Positions 8,190-16,262 of a DNA stretch of 47,461 nucleotides are shown here, in pieces; positions within the stretch are counted from its first letter, which is position 1, and each line of letters opens with the position of its first letter. The position numbers and the translations under genes were made by a program. The notes under the pieces are model-generated. The model ran no database searches. It was given only the letters and a program-made list of their open reading frames with translations, and had not been told where the DNA came from. The stretch comes from an uncultured Bacteroidales bacterium (GTDB lineage Bacteria; Bacteroidota; Bacteroidia; Bacteroidales; WCHB1-69). The stretch covers positions 1 through 47,461 of the forward strand of contig ONCM01000035.1 in NCBI GenBank assembly GCA_900316305.1, in the 5' to 3' direction.

Positions 8190-9608
8190 ATGGTTTTCAG
8201 CAGCAATGTCTTTCTGATCCTGTTCCTGCCCATCTTTCTGATGTGTTATTTTGCATGTCCGAAACGATGGCGGAATTTGGTTTTGCTGTTGTTTTCCATC
8301 GTTTTCTATGCCTACGGTGCTCCGACATTCATACTGCTGCTGCTTGGCTCTACCGTCATCAACTTTTATTTGGTAAAATGGTTGTATGAGACTGATAATC
8401 TTGTACATAAGAAGCTCTATGCAGGATTGGCCATCGCCCTCAGCCTCGGGCTTTTGGGCTATTTCAAGTATGCCAACTTCTTTGTGGATAACCTGAATGT
8501 GGTGCTCGGGGCTTTCGGTTTACAACCGTTCACTTTCGCGAAAGTGCTGCTGCCGATAGGTATCTCCTTCTTCACCTTCCAATCCATCACTTACGTGGTC
8601 GATACCTACCGCAATGTCCATAAACCGATGGAACGGCTGACGGACTATATGCTCTACATCATCATGTTCCCTCAGCTCATTGCGGGTCCTATCGTGCGGT
8701 ACTGCGATATTGCTGACGAGATCCGTAGCCGGGAGCAGAACTGGGCGGAGAGCCTTCAAGGTTTTTACCGTTTTGTGATAGGTCTCTCCAAAAAGGTCTT
8801 GATTGCCGATGTGATTGGTCATCAGGTGGATATACTTCTCGCGGGCGACTTGGCCACCATGGGGACCGGTACGGCTTGGATTGCTATTTTAGGCTATACC
8901 ATGCAGCTCTACTTCGACTTCTCGGGTTATTCTGACATGGCCATCGGGTTGGGCAAAATCATGGGGTTCCACTTTCCCGAGAATTTCGACAATCCTTATA
9001 ACTCCGCAAGTGTCAGCGAGTTCTGGCGGCGTTGGCACATCACGTTGGGTGTCTTTATGCGCAACTACCTCTACATCCCGCTCGGCGGCAACCGTTGTTC
9101 CAAGCCGAGGATGTATTTCAATCTTTGGGTGGTGTTCCTTTTGTCCGGATTATGGCACGGTGCAAGCTGGAGTTTCGTGGTTTGGGGTGCCTACCACGGC
9201 ATCTGGCTCGTCCTGGAACGCATGGGCTTGGGGAAGGTTTACGAAAAGATGGGGAAAGTGCCCAGTGTTATCATCACTTTTCTGATTATAACCGTGGGTT
9301 GGGCGATTTTCCGCATTGAAAACCTTTCTGACGCTTTTACACTCATTTCAAGACTCTTTGCATTTGATTTCCAATCAATTATACCCATACAGAGTCCGCA
9401 TTTCTATGTTACGCTTATAGTAGCATTGTTCTTCGCTTTCCTCGTTTTGTTCCCCTTCGGCAAAAAGTTGCAAAGCATCGTCTTTTATACCGATTTCTCC
9501 CCCAAGCAGCATCTTGCCGTATGGTTGGTCAGTATGTTTCTTTTTTTGTTCTGTCTTGGTGCCCTCAACGCAGCAGGTTTCAGTCCGTTTATCTATTTTC
9601 GATTTTAG
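8190..9608 (+). CDS. MBOAT-family membrane O-acyltransferase (AlgI-like)
   Basis: 472-residue polytopic membrane protein of the AlgI/DltB type. It typically passes acetyl groups across the inner membrane to an exopolysaccharide-modifying partner. Family blocks seen: an N-terminal FSSNVFLILFLPIFLMCYF helix, PIGISFFTFQSITYVVDTYR, FPQLIAGPIVRY, YFDFSGYSDMAIGLGKIMGF and FWRRWHITLGVFMRNYLYIP. The catalytic-His region GLWHGASWSFVVWGAYHG is at about residue 320. The AlgX/DHHW-like gene begins 9 bases downstream, so the pair probably forms a polysaccharide O-acetylation module. Confidence 0.92.
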   Translation: MVFSSNVFLILFLPIFLMCYFACPKRWRNLVLLLFSIVFYAYGAPTFILLLLGSTVINFYLVKWLYETDNLVHKKLYAGLAIALSLGLLGYFKYANFFVDNLNVVLGAFGLQPFTFAKVLLPIGISFFTFQSITYVVDTYRNVHKPMERLTDYMLYIIMFPQLIAGPIVRYCDIADEIRSREQNWAESLQGFYRFVIGLSKKVLIADVIGHQVDILLAGDLATMGTGTAWIAILGYTMQLYFDFSGYSDMAIGLGKIMGFHFPENFDNPYNSASVSEFWRRWHITLGVFMRNYLYIPLGGNRCSKPRMYFNLWVVFLLSGLWHGASWSFVVWGAYHGIWLVLERMGLGKVYEKMGKVPSVIITFLIITVGWAIFRIENLSDAFTLISRLFAFDFQSIIPIQSPHFYVTLIVALFFAFLVLFPFGKKLQSIVFYTDFSPKQHLAVWLVSMFLFLFCLGALNAAGFSPFIYFRF

Positions 9609-9617
9609 TGCCAGGCG

Positions 9618-11015
9618 ATGAAAAAGAATATACATAAGATATTGTTTGTTAGCACAATCGTGGTTTTGGTGCTTCTCTTGGTTCAGACCTTTACGAACTT
9701 TGTGTATGTCAAACCGCTTGCGGGCGTGACGGTCGAAGTGGAAAAGCCGAAACTGACCCTCCCAAACTATATTGACGGTTCTTTTCAAAGCAATTTGGAG
9801 AATTATTGTCGCGAACACTGCGGATTTCGGGAATGGTTTATCCGATTGTACAACCAGTATCTTTGGAACTGTTTTCATGAATCTAACAATCCTACTGTGA
9901 TGCGCGGGAAAGACAACTGGCTGTATGAGGAGGTGTATGTTCGGGACCATTATGAGAGTTTGATGTACAAATATACTCAAGACACGGCCGAAATGAGGAA
10001 TTTTTACGAAACGGAGGCGTTGCGTCTTTGGAAGGTGCAGGCGTTGCTGGAAGAACTTAATATCCACATTTTCGTCAACATAAATCCGGGAAAGGATGTC
10101 ATTTGCCCGGAATATTTGCCCAAAAACAAATTGTATCTCCATCCTGAAGGCTTGCGGGCTTACGATTATTTAATAAAGCGTTTCGATGAGCTTGGCATAA
10201 ACTATATTGACAATGTGCCCATTTTCAAGGCAATCAAGAATTCCGTGGATTACCCGTTGTTCTATCAGACGGGCACACATTGGAGCAATATTGCCGCCGT
10301 TCACGTTTTCGATTCCATTCTTCGATACATGGAGAATTTGAGTGGCCAGCAACTTTATCATTTGGAGATTGGCGAAAAATATCAGGCGAAACCTCGTAAG
10401 CCCGACCAGGATTTGGAGGAACTTCTCAATCTGGCTTTTCCCATGAAGTCGTCTCCGTATTGGTATGCCGATGTTACGGTCAAGGAGGATTCCACGGCGG
10501 TTAAGCCTTTTTTACTAACTATTGGCGACTCTTATTTTTGGAATTTCGCCTATAATGTTCCCTTGCAGGACCTTTTTCGAGGCCATCCCTATTGGTATTA
10601 CAACTACATTGTTTACTACGATTCTGCGAACACGTCCACTTTGGATTTGGATCTCGAGCAGGAGTTGATGCGCGCGGACTATATTATGCTCAATTATGGT
10701 ACCACGTCGCTTTATGAATTTGCCAGTCGCTTTTTGTCCAGGGCTTTGTTGTACCTTTGCTATGACAAAGCATCCATTGATGCTGCGGTTCACGGGCTCA
10801 TTGAAAACATCAAGTCTGACCCGAAGAGGTACGCAGAAATCAAAAAAAATGCGGAAAACGATCGAGAAGATTTAAATCAAGCTTTATACAACATTGCCTT
10901 GTATCTGATAAAAGAGAATCCGGAAATCTATTTCGAAGATTTACAGGGAGAGAAGATGCCCATTTCCAGAAACAAGGATTTGCCATCCCTTCGGAAGGCA
11001 TTGTCCTCTCGTTAA
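9618..11015 (+). CDS. AlgX/AlgJ- or DHHW-like SGNH-fold protein, O-acetylation partner
   Basis: 465 residues: a signal anchor (about 5-27), then a periplasmic SGNH-hydrolase-like domain. Recognisable blocks are the GKDNWLYE region, YQTGTHWSNIAAVHVFDS (the region of the family's Asp-x-His motif) and LLTIGDSYFWNF with the expected nucleophile Ser in GDS. The Asp of the usual D-x-H motif is Gly here (GTHWS), a variant that also occurs in related Bacteroidota and Firmicutes proteins. Paired with the MBOAT gene, it is expected to acetylate a surface glycan, but no glycan synthesis locus is in the window. Confidence 0.8.
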   Translation: MKKNIHKILFVSTIVVLVLLLVQTFTNFVYVKPLAGVTVEVEKPKLTLPNYIDGSFQSNLENYCREHCGFREWFIRLYNQYLWNCFHESNNPTVMRGKDNWLYEEVYVRDHYESLMYKYTQDTAEMRNFYETEALRLWKVQALLEELNIHIFVNINPGKDVICPEYLPKNKLYLHPEGLRAYDYLIKRFDELGINYIDNVPIFKAIKNSVDYPLFYQTGTHWSNIAAVHVFDSILRYMENLSGQQLYHLEIGEKYQAKPRKPDQDLEELLNLAFPMKSSPYWYADVTVKEDSTAVKPFLLTIGDSYFWNFAYNVPLQDLFRGHPYWYYNYIVYYDSANTSTLDLDLEQELMRADYIMLNYGTTSLYEFASRFLSRALLYLCYDKASIDAAVHGLIENIKSDPKRYAEIKKNAENDREDLNQALYNIALYLIKENPEIYFEDLQGEKMPISRNKDLPSLRKALSSR

Positions 11016-11080
11016 CCATAGTTTGGCCTTTAAATATTTGTTATTTTTGCCGCTTCGTTTTTTTAAGATAAAACAGATTT

Positions 11081-11983
11081 ATGTCATTGAAAGAATCACG
11101 CGGGCTCAGTTTTGCCGTCATTTTCCTTGTTTATGTGATTGCCTTTGTGGCGGGATTGTTCGTATATCGTGGTTTAGCAGACATTGGTTGGCACTACCTT
11201 TGGTCGTTGTTCATCGCCGATGTGGTGGCCACAGTGGTGGTCTGGTTTTTCGGTCTGCTGTTCCACAACGTCTCCGTCTATGACCCTTACTGGAGCGTGT
11301 TTCCACCCCTGGCGTTTCTGTTTTGGGCATTTCACACGCATACTTGGTCGGTGCCGGTGATCTTGCTGCTCGTGGCTTCGTGGTACTGGGGGTGGCGGCT
11401 CACCCGTAATTGGGCCATCACGTTCAAGGGGTTAGGTCACGAGGACTGGCGTTATACCCAATACCGCAAGTTACACCCGCTCCTTTTCCATCTCCTCAAC
11501 CTGTTTGGACTGAACCTGATGCCCACGGTTGTGGTTTTTGGCGCCATGCTGCCCGGACTGATGATGTATGAGTGGGGATTTACTTTCCACGATGTCTATG
11601 GCCTGTGTGCCGAAGGAGACAACACCTTGCTTGTCACGACCTTCCGTCTTTGCTTCGGCTTCTTTGTATGTATTGCGGCGGCCACTCTTCAGCTTATTGC
11701 GGACAAACAAATCCACGACTTCCGTGCCGCCAATCCGGGACAATACTGCAATGTTGGTTTGTGGAAACATGGACGCCATCCCAACTATTTTGGAGAAATC
11801 ATGTTCTGGTGGGGTATTTGGTTGATGTACTGCGTTTTGGGCGGCATCGACTGGTTGGTTTGCGGCCCGATTGCGATGACGTTGCTCTTCGTATGCGTAA
11901 GTGTGCCCCTCATGGAGAAGCGGCAGCTGCAGAACAAGCCGGGATACGCGGAGTACCAGAAACGTACAAGAATGTTTATTTAG
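11081..11983 (+). CDS. DUF1295 / steroid-5-alpha-reductase-like membrane protein
   Basis: 300 residues with about seven transmembrane segments. The C-terminal NADPH-binding region has the signature WKHGRHPNYFGEIMFWWGIW, followed by a hydrophobic stretch and PLMEKRQLQNKPGYAEYQKRT. Both are characteristic of the DUF1295 branch of the isoprenylcysteine methyltransferase/steroid reductase superfamily. Substrate unknown; a lipid or isoprenoid is likely. It is 65 bases from the AlgX-like gene and may be part of the same transcript. Confidence 0.88.
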   Translation: MSLKESRGLSFAVIFLVYVIAFVAGLFVYRGLADIGWHYLWSLFIADVVATVVVWFFGLLFHNVSVYDPYWSVFPPLAFLFWAFHTHTWSVPVILLLVASWYWGWRLTRNWAITFKGLGHEDWRYTQYRKLHPLLFHLLNLFGLNLMPTVVVFGAMLPGLMMYEWGFTFHDVYGLCAEGDNTLLVTTFRLCFGFFVCIAAATLQLIADKQIHDFRAANPGQYCNVGLWKHGRHPNYFGEIMFWWGIWLMYCVLGGIDWLVCGPIAMTLLFVCVSVPLMEKRQLQNKPGYAEYQKRTRMFI

Positions 11984-12000
11984 TCCGCAGCTAATATAAC

Positions 12001-12029
12001 ATTAGCTATTGGCTATTAGCTATTAGCCA
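12001..12029. repeat. Short-period TTAGCTATTGGC repeat
   Basis: Direct and partly inverted copies of TTAGCTATT and GGCTATTAG between the DUF1295 gene and the HAD gene. As RNA it may fold weakly (GGCTAT/ATTAGCC). A similar but distinct tract is at 19231-19258. Confidence 0.5.
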
Positions 12030-12080
12030 AAAGTTAGAAGCCAACAGCAGTTGAAAAAAACAGAATTAGAATCTAAACGT

Positions 12081-12734
12081 ATGATGAACATCAGACTCGT
12101 CATCTTCGATTTTGACGGCACGATGGCCGACACACGCCATAACATCGTTCTCACCATGCAGCGGGTGATGCGGGAACTGGACATGCCCGTGGCCGACGAG
12201 GAGACCTGTGCCTCCACCATCGGGCTGCCGCTCAAGGACTGCTTCCGTAAGATCTTTTCTGAACTGACAGACGACGGTGCCGAGCATTGCGCCGAGACCT
12301 ATCGTCAAATTTTCTTTGCTAATGCTAAAGATTTAGTTCCCAATATGTTTCCCCATGTGCAAGAGATCATCGACCTGCTGCACGCTCGTGGGATTAAGAT
12401 GGCGATTGCCTCATCGCGTACTTCCGCTTCGCTGCACGGTTTTATTAGCGAGATGCACCTGACGGACAAAATCGCGATGGTGGTTGGCTCCGATGAGGTG
12501 ACCCACCACAAACCGCATCCCGAGCCGGTGAACGTCATCTTGTCGGCATTGGACGTATCTGCCTCGGAGACCCTCGTGGTGGGCGACATGCCCGTGGATA
12601 TCCTCATGGGCGCGGCCGCTGGCACGCACACATGCGCGGTCACCTACGGGAATGCTTCCGCCGAGGAACTGTCTGCGGCGGGGGCGGAATTCCTCATCGA
12701 TGATATGGGGGAATTGGGAACATTGGTGTTGTGA
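12081..12734 (+). CDS. HAD-superfamily phosphatase (phosphoglycolate-phosphatase-like)
   Basis: About 217 residues from the ATG at 12081; an upstream TTG at 12051 would add ten unlikely residues. HAD motif I is VIFDFDGTMADT (nucleophile and acid Asp), motif II is IASSRTS, and motif IV is LVVGDMPVDILMGAAAG, with the conserved Lys region at HHKPHPEPV. An alpha-helical cap follows motif I, as in the PGMB/Gph type. Substrate cannot be assigned; phosphoglycolate, pyrophosphate or a sugar phosphate are all possible. Confidence 0.9.
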   Translation: MMNIRLVIFDFDGTMADTRHNIVLTMQRVMRELDMPVADEETCASTIGLPLKDCFRKIFSELTDDGAEHCAETYRQIFFANAKDLVPNMFPHVQEIIDLLHARGIKMAIASSRTSASLHGFISEMHLTDKIAMVVGSDEVTHHKPHPEPVNVILSALDVSASETLVVGDMPVDILMGAAAGTHTCAVTYGNASAEELSAAGAEFLIDDMGELGTLVL

Positions 12735-12787
12735 TTCAATATCGTTATCCATTCATCGTCATTCATCGCATCATCGTCGTCATCCGT

Positions 12788-12839
12788 CCCAGGGCTCACC
12801 GCGTTCACCCTGGGCTAACATAGGTCGGGCCTTCAGCCC
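12788..12839. repeat. Family C double-hairpin element, copy 1
   Basis: Hairpin with CCCAGGG/CCCTGGG arms (12788-12814), 12-nt spacer CTAACATAGGTC, then a GGGC...GCCC hairpin (12827-12839). The copy at 19161-19213 keeps the arms and the 12-nt spacing. It lies between the 3' ends of convergent genes and could serve as a bidirectional terminator. Confidence 0.75.
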
Positions 12840-12854
12840 TTTTTGGAAGATGTT

Positions 12855-14444
12855 CTAAAATTCATAGCCGACGCCTAATGAGGCGATTCCCTTGTAGCCT
12901 GCACCGAGCTCGAAGCTGCCGAACCAGTGGCTGCCGCCGGCCTTAACGCCGAAGGCGGTCACGTGGTAAGCGGAATAGAAGGTGGGGTGAGAAAACGTTT
13001 CGCCACTCATTTTCTCTAAAATGTAGGCGTTGAAGCCTAAAGATATGGCGGAATACAATGTTACATGTGGTCGATTGAAGTAGGAGAAACGTATGTCGGG
13101 GAGGATTCCTATAACGCTGAAATAACGCTCGCAACTCGGTAATGAATACGTGGTATGTCCCCCAAAATTATCCCATGGGTAGTATAATTGGTCATAATAA
13201 TGGGCATAATTGAGCATGAAGCCGACCCAAAACCACGGCGTTATGCGATAATGGTAATTGAAAGAGAATGAAGGTGTTACGGATACAAACCAACGAGGAT
13301 TCCCCAGCCATGTCGGCTCTAGGTCTGGATCAACACGTCCCGATCGGTGGTTTTGGAATAAGGTTATGCCAAACCAGTCGCTGACTTCCAGCTTAAATTC
13401 ATGATTATACATCTTGTTGTTGCCGTATTTCAAAGCATACGGGGCGGTCTCCTGTTTTTGTTTGGCGTTTTTAAACGTATGGATATAGGCTATTTGTGCA
13501 TAGAAAAAGTGGTTGCGGAGACTGAAATCCCCGAGAATGTCTTGATATTCATCTTCTTGCGGCAACATTGTGCTGTTAGTGGCATTATATATTCGGTGGA
13601 CGTAGCTGCCTATGGCAAACTGCCTAAGTGCAGCATTAAGACCGACATTCCAGCGGAGGAGGTCGTTGTTGGGCAGCCGGAAATACATGCCCACACCCGC
13701 GAGAATATCGAGGTTGAGAATATCTCGGTCAATGTAATTGTAATTGAGAATCAGCGGATTATCTTCGGATAGTTGTTCACTGTAGTCAGAACTATTGTTT
13801 TCACCCAATTCACTGTGATCGCGGTCATATCCGTGGATGAAGGTGTTCCACGGCATCCGTATGCGTACGCCCGCATCCACTACCGCCCACGCTTTCGGGG
13901 AGATAGGATAGTGGAATTCGAACTTGACAGGCATGGAGAGGCCTGTGCCATAAAGGTAATTGCGCTTGATCGTTTCAGGATTGCCCTCCTGCCAATAAAA
14001 CTTAAGCCGAAGTGCTCCTGTGGTACCGTAGTTAAGTGCCGCCGAGACTCCGAACCATCGGGCGAAATGGTAGGAGAATTCCAGACCTGCGTGTCCGCCC
14101 ACGCGGGGAACGCTCATCAAGCGGGAATCTTCAGTCAACTGTGCCGGCATCATCAAGTCGAACTGCCCGATGTAGCCGAGATGGAATCCTTGGAACAGTT
14201 CTTCCAAAATGGGCGATTCTTCATGATGCTTGCGGTCGGACTTTTTCTCCCGAAGATGCTTCGTTGAGATGCTTTCCGGTTGAGGATAAGTTAAATGTAT
14301 TGTGTCATGTATATAGGTGGTATCTCGAGTGATCAACGTGTCGTACTCGATCACAGTCTCGTAGATGTAGAGGGTGTCAGAGCTTTGCGCGAAAATCCCT
14401 GTTGCAGCCATTGCGACCATCAGGATTAGGAGCTTACGGTACAT
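12855..14444 (-). CDS. Predicted outer-membrane beta-barrel protein
   Basis: 529 residues from MYRKLLILMVAMAATGIFAQ (signal peptide). A threonine/aspartate-rich linker follows (IYETVIEYDTLITRDTTYIH), then many alternating aromatic/glycine strands (FHLGYIGQFDLMM, AGLEFSYHFARWFG, IASLGVGYEF) ending in Phe, as expected for an outer-membrane barrel. The start overlaps the stop of the upstream gene by 11 bases, so the longer open frame upstream is not used. It is the last gene of the operon led by the sigma factor at 16762. No specific family was recognised. Confidence 0.8.
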   Translation of the reverse strand: MYRKLLILMVAMAATGIFAQSSDTLYIYETVIEYDTLITRDTTYIHDTIHLTYPQPESISTKHLREKKSDRKHHEESPILEELFQGFHLGYIGQFDLMMPAQLTEDSRLMSVPRVGGHAGLEFSYHFARWFGVSAALNYGTTGALRLKFYWQEGNPETIKRNYLYGTGLSMPVKFEFHYPISPKAWAVVDAGVRIRMPWNTFIHGYDRDHSELGENNSSDYSEQLSEDNPLILNYNYIDRDILNLDILAGVGMYFRLPNNDLLRWNVGLNAALRQFAIGSYVHRIYNATNSTMLPQEDEYQDILGDFSLRNHFFYAQIAYIHTFKNAKQKQETAPYALKYGNNKMYNHEFKLEVSDWFGITLFQNHRSGRVDPDLEPTWLGNPRWFVSVTPSFSFNYHYRITPWFWVGFMLNYAHYYDQLYYPWDNFGGHTTYSLPSCERYFSVIGILPDIRFSYFNRPHVTLYSAISLGFNAYILEKMSGETFSHPTFYSAYHVTAFGVKAGGSHWFGSFELGAGYKGIASLGVGYEF

Positions 14445-15024
14445 AGGTGGTGTCTTTGATGATGACAGTCTCATTGATGACCACGGTGTCGCGCTGAACG
14501 ATGGTTTTTTTGACAACGACGGGGGTTGTGGCCGGTTCGGTGTTGGGTTTCGCGGATGTTGTGACAGGTTGGTCGGTCTGTAGAGACGTGCCATGGCGCG
14601 TCCCTACGGTGGATGCGGCTGGTTCGGTGTTCGGTTTCACGGATGTTGTGACAGGTTGGTTGTTCTGTAGAGACGTGCCATGGCGCGTCTCTACAACGGT
14701 CGTGGCCAGTCCATCGGATAGTGCAGCCGCATCATCAGAAGCCAATGTCGTGTCGGCCATGACCGCCGCAACGGTTTCAGCAGGTTCCGGCGCAACCCTC
14801 TGATTGCCGGTATAATGCGTAACCAATAATGTGCCGCCGATACCGACTGCCAACAAGATGGCGAATGCCAGAATCTCCTTCACGTGCATCCGTAGCCACA
14901 GCACCGCACCCGTTTTGGATGCCTTCGCCGCTGCTGCAATCTGCTCGTCCGTCAGCGGGGCTTGCGGAGCGCGAGAAAGATTGCTCATGCTATGCTCAAA
15001 CATCCTATCCAATTCCGAATTCAT
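14434..15024 (-). CDS. Single-pass membrane protein in the ECF operon, with repeat-inserted linker
   Basis: 196 residues: a cytoplasmic N-terminus (NLSRAPQAPLTDEQIAAAAK), one transmembrane helix (about 50-70, ILAFAILLAVGIGGTLLV), then a low-complexity extracytoplasmic linker. The topology and its place in a sigma-factor operon fit an anti-sigma factor, but no anti-sigma domain is certain. The linker contains two 29-residue tandem units, each including the RHGTSLQ peptide encoded by a family A palindrome. Its end (VVINETVIIKDTTYVP) resembles the Thr/Asp strands at the start of the next gene's product. Confidence 0.7.
   Translation of the reverse strand: MNSELDRMFEHSMSNLSRAPQAPLTDEQIAAAAKASKTGAVLWLRMHVKEILAFAILLAVGIGGTLLVTHYTGNQRVAPEPAETVAAVMADTTLASDDAAALSDGLATTVVETRHGTSLQNNQPVTTSVKPNTEPAASTVGTRHGTSLQTDQPVTTSAKPNTEPATTPVVVKKTIVQRDTVVINETVIIKDTTYVP
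14534..14707. repeat. 87-bp tandem duplication carrying two family A palindromes
   Basis: Two in-frame 87-bp units (14534-14620 and 14621-14707) inside the membrane protein gene. Each contains a family A palindrome (14579-14607, slightly degenerate; 14666-14695, better conserved) with the GTAGAGACG arm and a central CCATGG. The unit length is a multiple of three, so the frame is kept. Confidence 0.8.
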
Positions 15025-15063
15025 AATTTTTAATTCTTAATTTTTAATTCTGAATTCTGAATT
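15025..15063. repeat. AT-rich TTAATTC/TGAATTC repeat between operon genes
   Basis: The 39-bp gap consists of TTTTTAATTC and TGAATTC direct repeats. No promoter element is seen, so transcription probably reads through. Confidence 0.5.
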
Positions 15064-15648
15064 TCACATTGTTACTGCTTCTTCGTAGTGCTCATCGGTG
15101 ATGGTGAACGTGAGCTTTCCGTAATAGGGCAGATCGTGAAAGACGCGCCCCGTGTTCCGCTTCTCTTCGTAGGTGTAGTTCAAGGATTGGAAATTGTAGG
15201 GACTGATACCGGTCGTCTCCCATGCATAATAGGTCTTCTCGCGCACGAGAATTTCTTCTGCGAAACCTCCGAAGCCGAACTTCACGGAATCGCCGTAAAA
15301 TGTCTTGAAATAGTTCACGCCCTCTTCGAAACTGGCACTGCCGATGCCGCCTAACTGCTCGATGACTACTTCTTCATTTGGGGCGAATGTGTAGGTTCGC
15401 TCTGCAATGGTCGCAATGGAGCCTTCAGTTTCTGGATGTATTGGAAGAATGACGGTGACGTAATGCGATGAGGCATTACGGATGACCACGTCTTCGGTGT
15501 AGCCGGGGTCGCAAGCGGCCGCGAATATGGCGAGGATGAGCATGGCAGTGATCGCCCCCACATTGCGGCCTGCAGCCTTATGTGGGGTTAATTGCACTTC
15601 GTGCGTGTTGTCCCTTCGGGACTGCTCAAGGAAAGAGTTTCTTTTCAT
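15064..15648 (-). CDS. Unknown lipoprotein with a repeat-extended signal peptide
   Basis: About 194 residues from the ATG at 15648; an ATG at 15666, two bases after the previous stop, would add six. The hydrophobic segment AITAMLILAIFAAAC ends in a lipobox Cys, so the product is probably an outer-membrane or periplasmic lipoprotein. Between the Met and this segment lie about 30 polar residues (SRRDNTHEVQLTPHKAAGRN) encoded by a family B element; this is far longer than a normal n-region. The mature domain (VVIRNASSHYVTVILP) looks all-beta and is unrecognised. Third gene of the sigma operon. Confidence 0.7.
   Translation of the reverse strand: MKRNSFLEQSRRDNTHEVQLTPHKAAGRNVGAITAMLILAIFAAACDPGYTEDVVIRNASSHYVTVILPIHPETEGSIATIAERTYTFAPNEEVVIEQLGGIGSASFEEGVNYFKTFYGDSVKFGFGGFAEEILVREKTYYAWETTGISPYNFQSLNYTYEEKRNTGRVFHDLPYYGKLTFTITDEHYEEAVTM
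15556..15622. repeat. Family B element variant inside the lipoprotein signal region
   Basis: Central hairpin with CCCCACA/TGTGGGG arms (15556-15587) closely matches the one at 3522-3554. It is followed by GCAC-TTC-GTGC (15594-15604) and GTCCC-TTC-GGGAC (15610-15622) hairpins. The first hairpin of complete copies is missing and the spacer is 6 nt rather than 12, so this is a variant. Confidence 0.75.
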
Positions 15649-15668
15649 TGTTCTGGTTTTATACATTA

Positions 15669-16151
15669 TTACTTTTTCACAAACGTAACGAGAAAATCGT
15701 CAACCAAGTTGTAATTATGAAACGTAAGTTCTTGATAATCATCAGTTAATATATCAAGAAGCACAACACCTGATGGGTTAAGGCTTATTTTACCATCTGT
15801 GGCATTTGCAATTTCCTCGCATTTTGTTTCTGGAAAACGTATCGTGGAACGAAACAACACGTCAGGATGCGGCATTTCATCTTCTTCATTGGTTTCCCAT
15901 CCATCAATCTGATAGTTGCCCGATGTGACCTTTTCCCCGTCCTTGTAGAAGGTGAATTGGTTGCCCTTGAAGACGAGTTCGGCTTCGAAGCCTTCGCTTT
16001 CTGGTGTATAGTTGACTCCCGCGATGCCACCGGAGGTTTGTGTCCACTGCCACGTGCCTTCGAGCATTTGCATTTCGGGTTTGCTGCAAGCGGTGGCCAA
16101 TACTGCCAATGCGGCAATAACGGCAATTCTGATAAACTTTTTCATATCCAT
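15669..16151 (-). CDS. Lipocalin-like lipoprotein
   Basis: 160 residues with a signal peptide ending in a lipobox (VLATACSK, Cys at about 22); the ATG at 16145 is an equally good start. The mature part begins MLEGTWQWTQTSGGIAG and shows strands typical of small lipocalin-like Bacteroidota proteins (AELVFKGNQFTFYKDGEKV, SGNYQIDG). No ligand can be inferred. Second gene of the sigma operon, three bases or so before the next lipoprotein gene. Confidence 0.75.
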   Translation of the reverse strand: MDMKKFIRIAVIAALAVLATACSKPEMQMLEGTWQWTQTSGGIAGVNYTPESEGFEAELVFKGNQFTFYKDGEKVTSGNYQIDGWETNEEDEMPHPDVLFRSTIRFPETKCEEIANATDGKISLNPSGVVLLDILTDDYQELTFHNYNLVDDFLVTFVKK

Positions 16152-16212
16152 AATGTTTTAATTTGACAATTCTTCATATTCATGGGCGTATGCCATACGC
16201 CCCTACCAATTC

Positions 16213-16262
16213 ATTGTTCATTTCATCGTTTTTCATCGTTTTTCATCGTTTTTCATCGTTTC
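16213..16262. repeat. 10-bp tandem repeat TTTTTCATCG after the sigma gene
   Basis: Three to four copies of a TTTTTCATCG unit directly abut the stop codon of the sigma factor gene and fill much of the gap before the lipoprotein gene. Copy number could vary by slippage. Confidence 0.7.

Noticed and set aside
14445-14594. N-terminal extension of the outer-membrane barrel gene
   Set aside because: It lies in another frame over the single-pass protein gene; the signal peptide starts at 14444.
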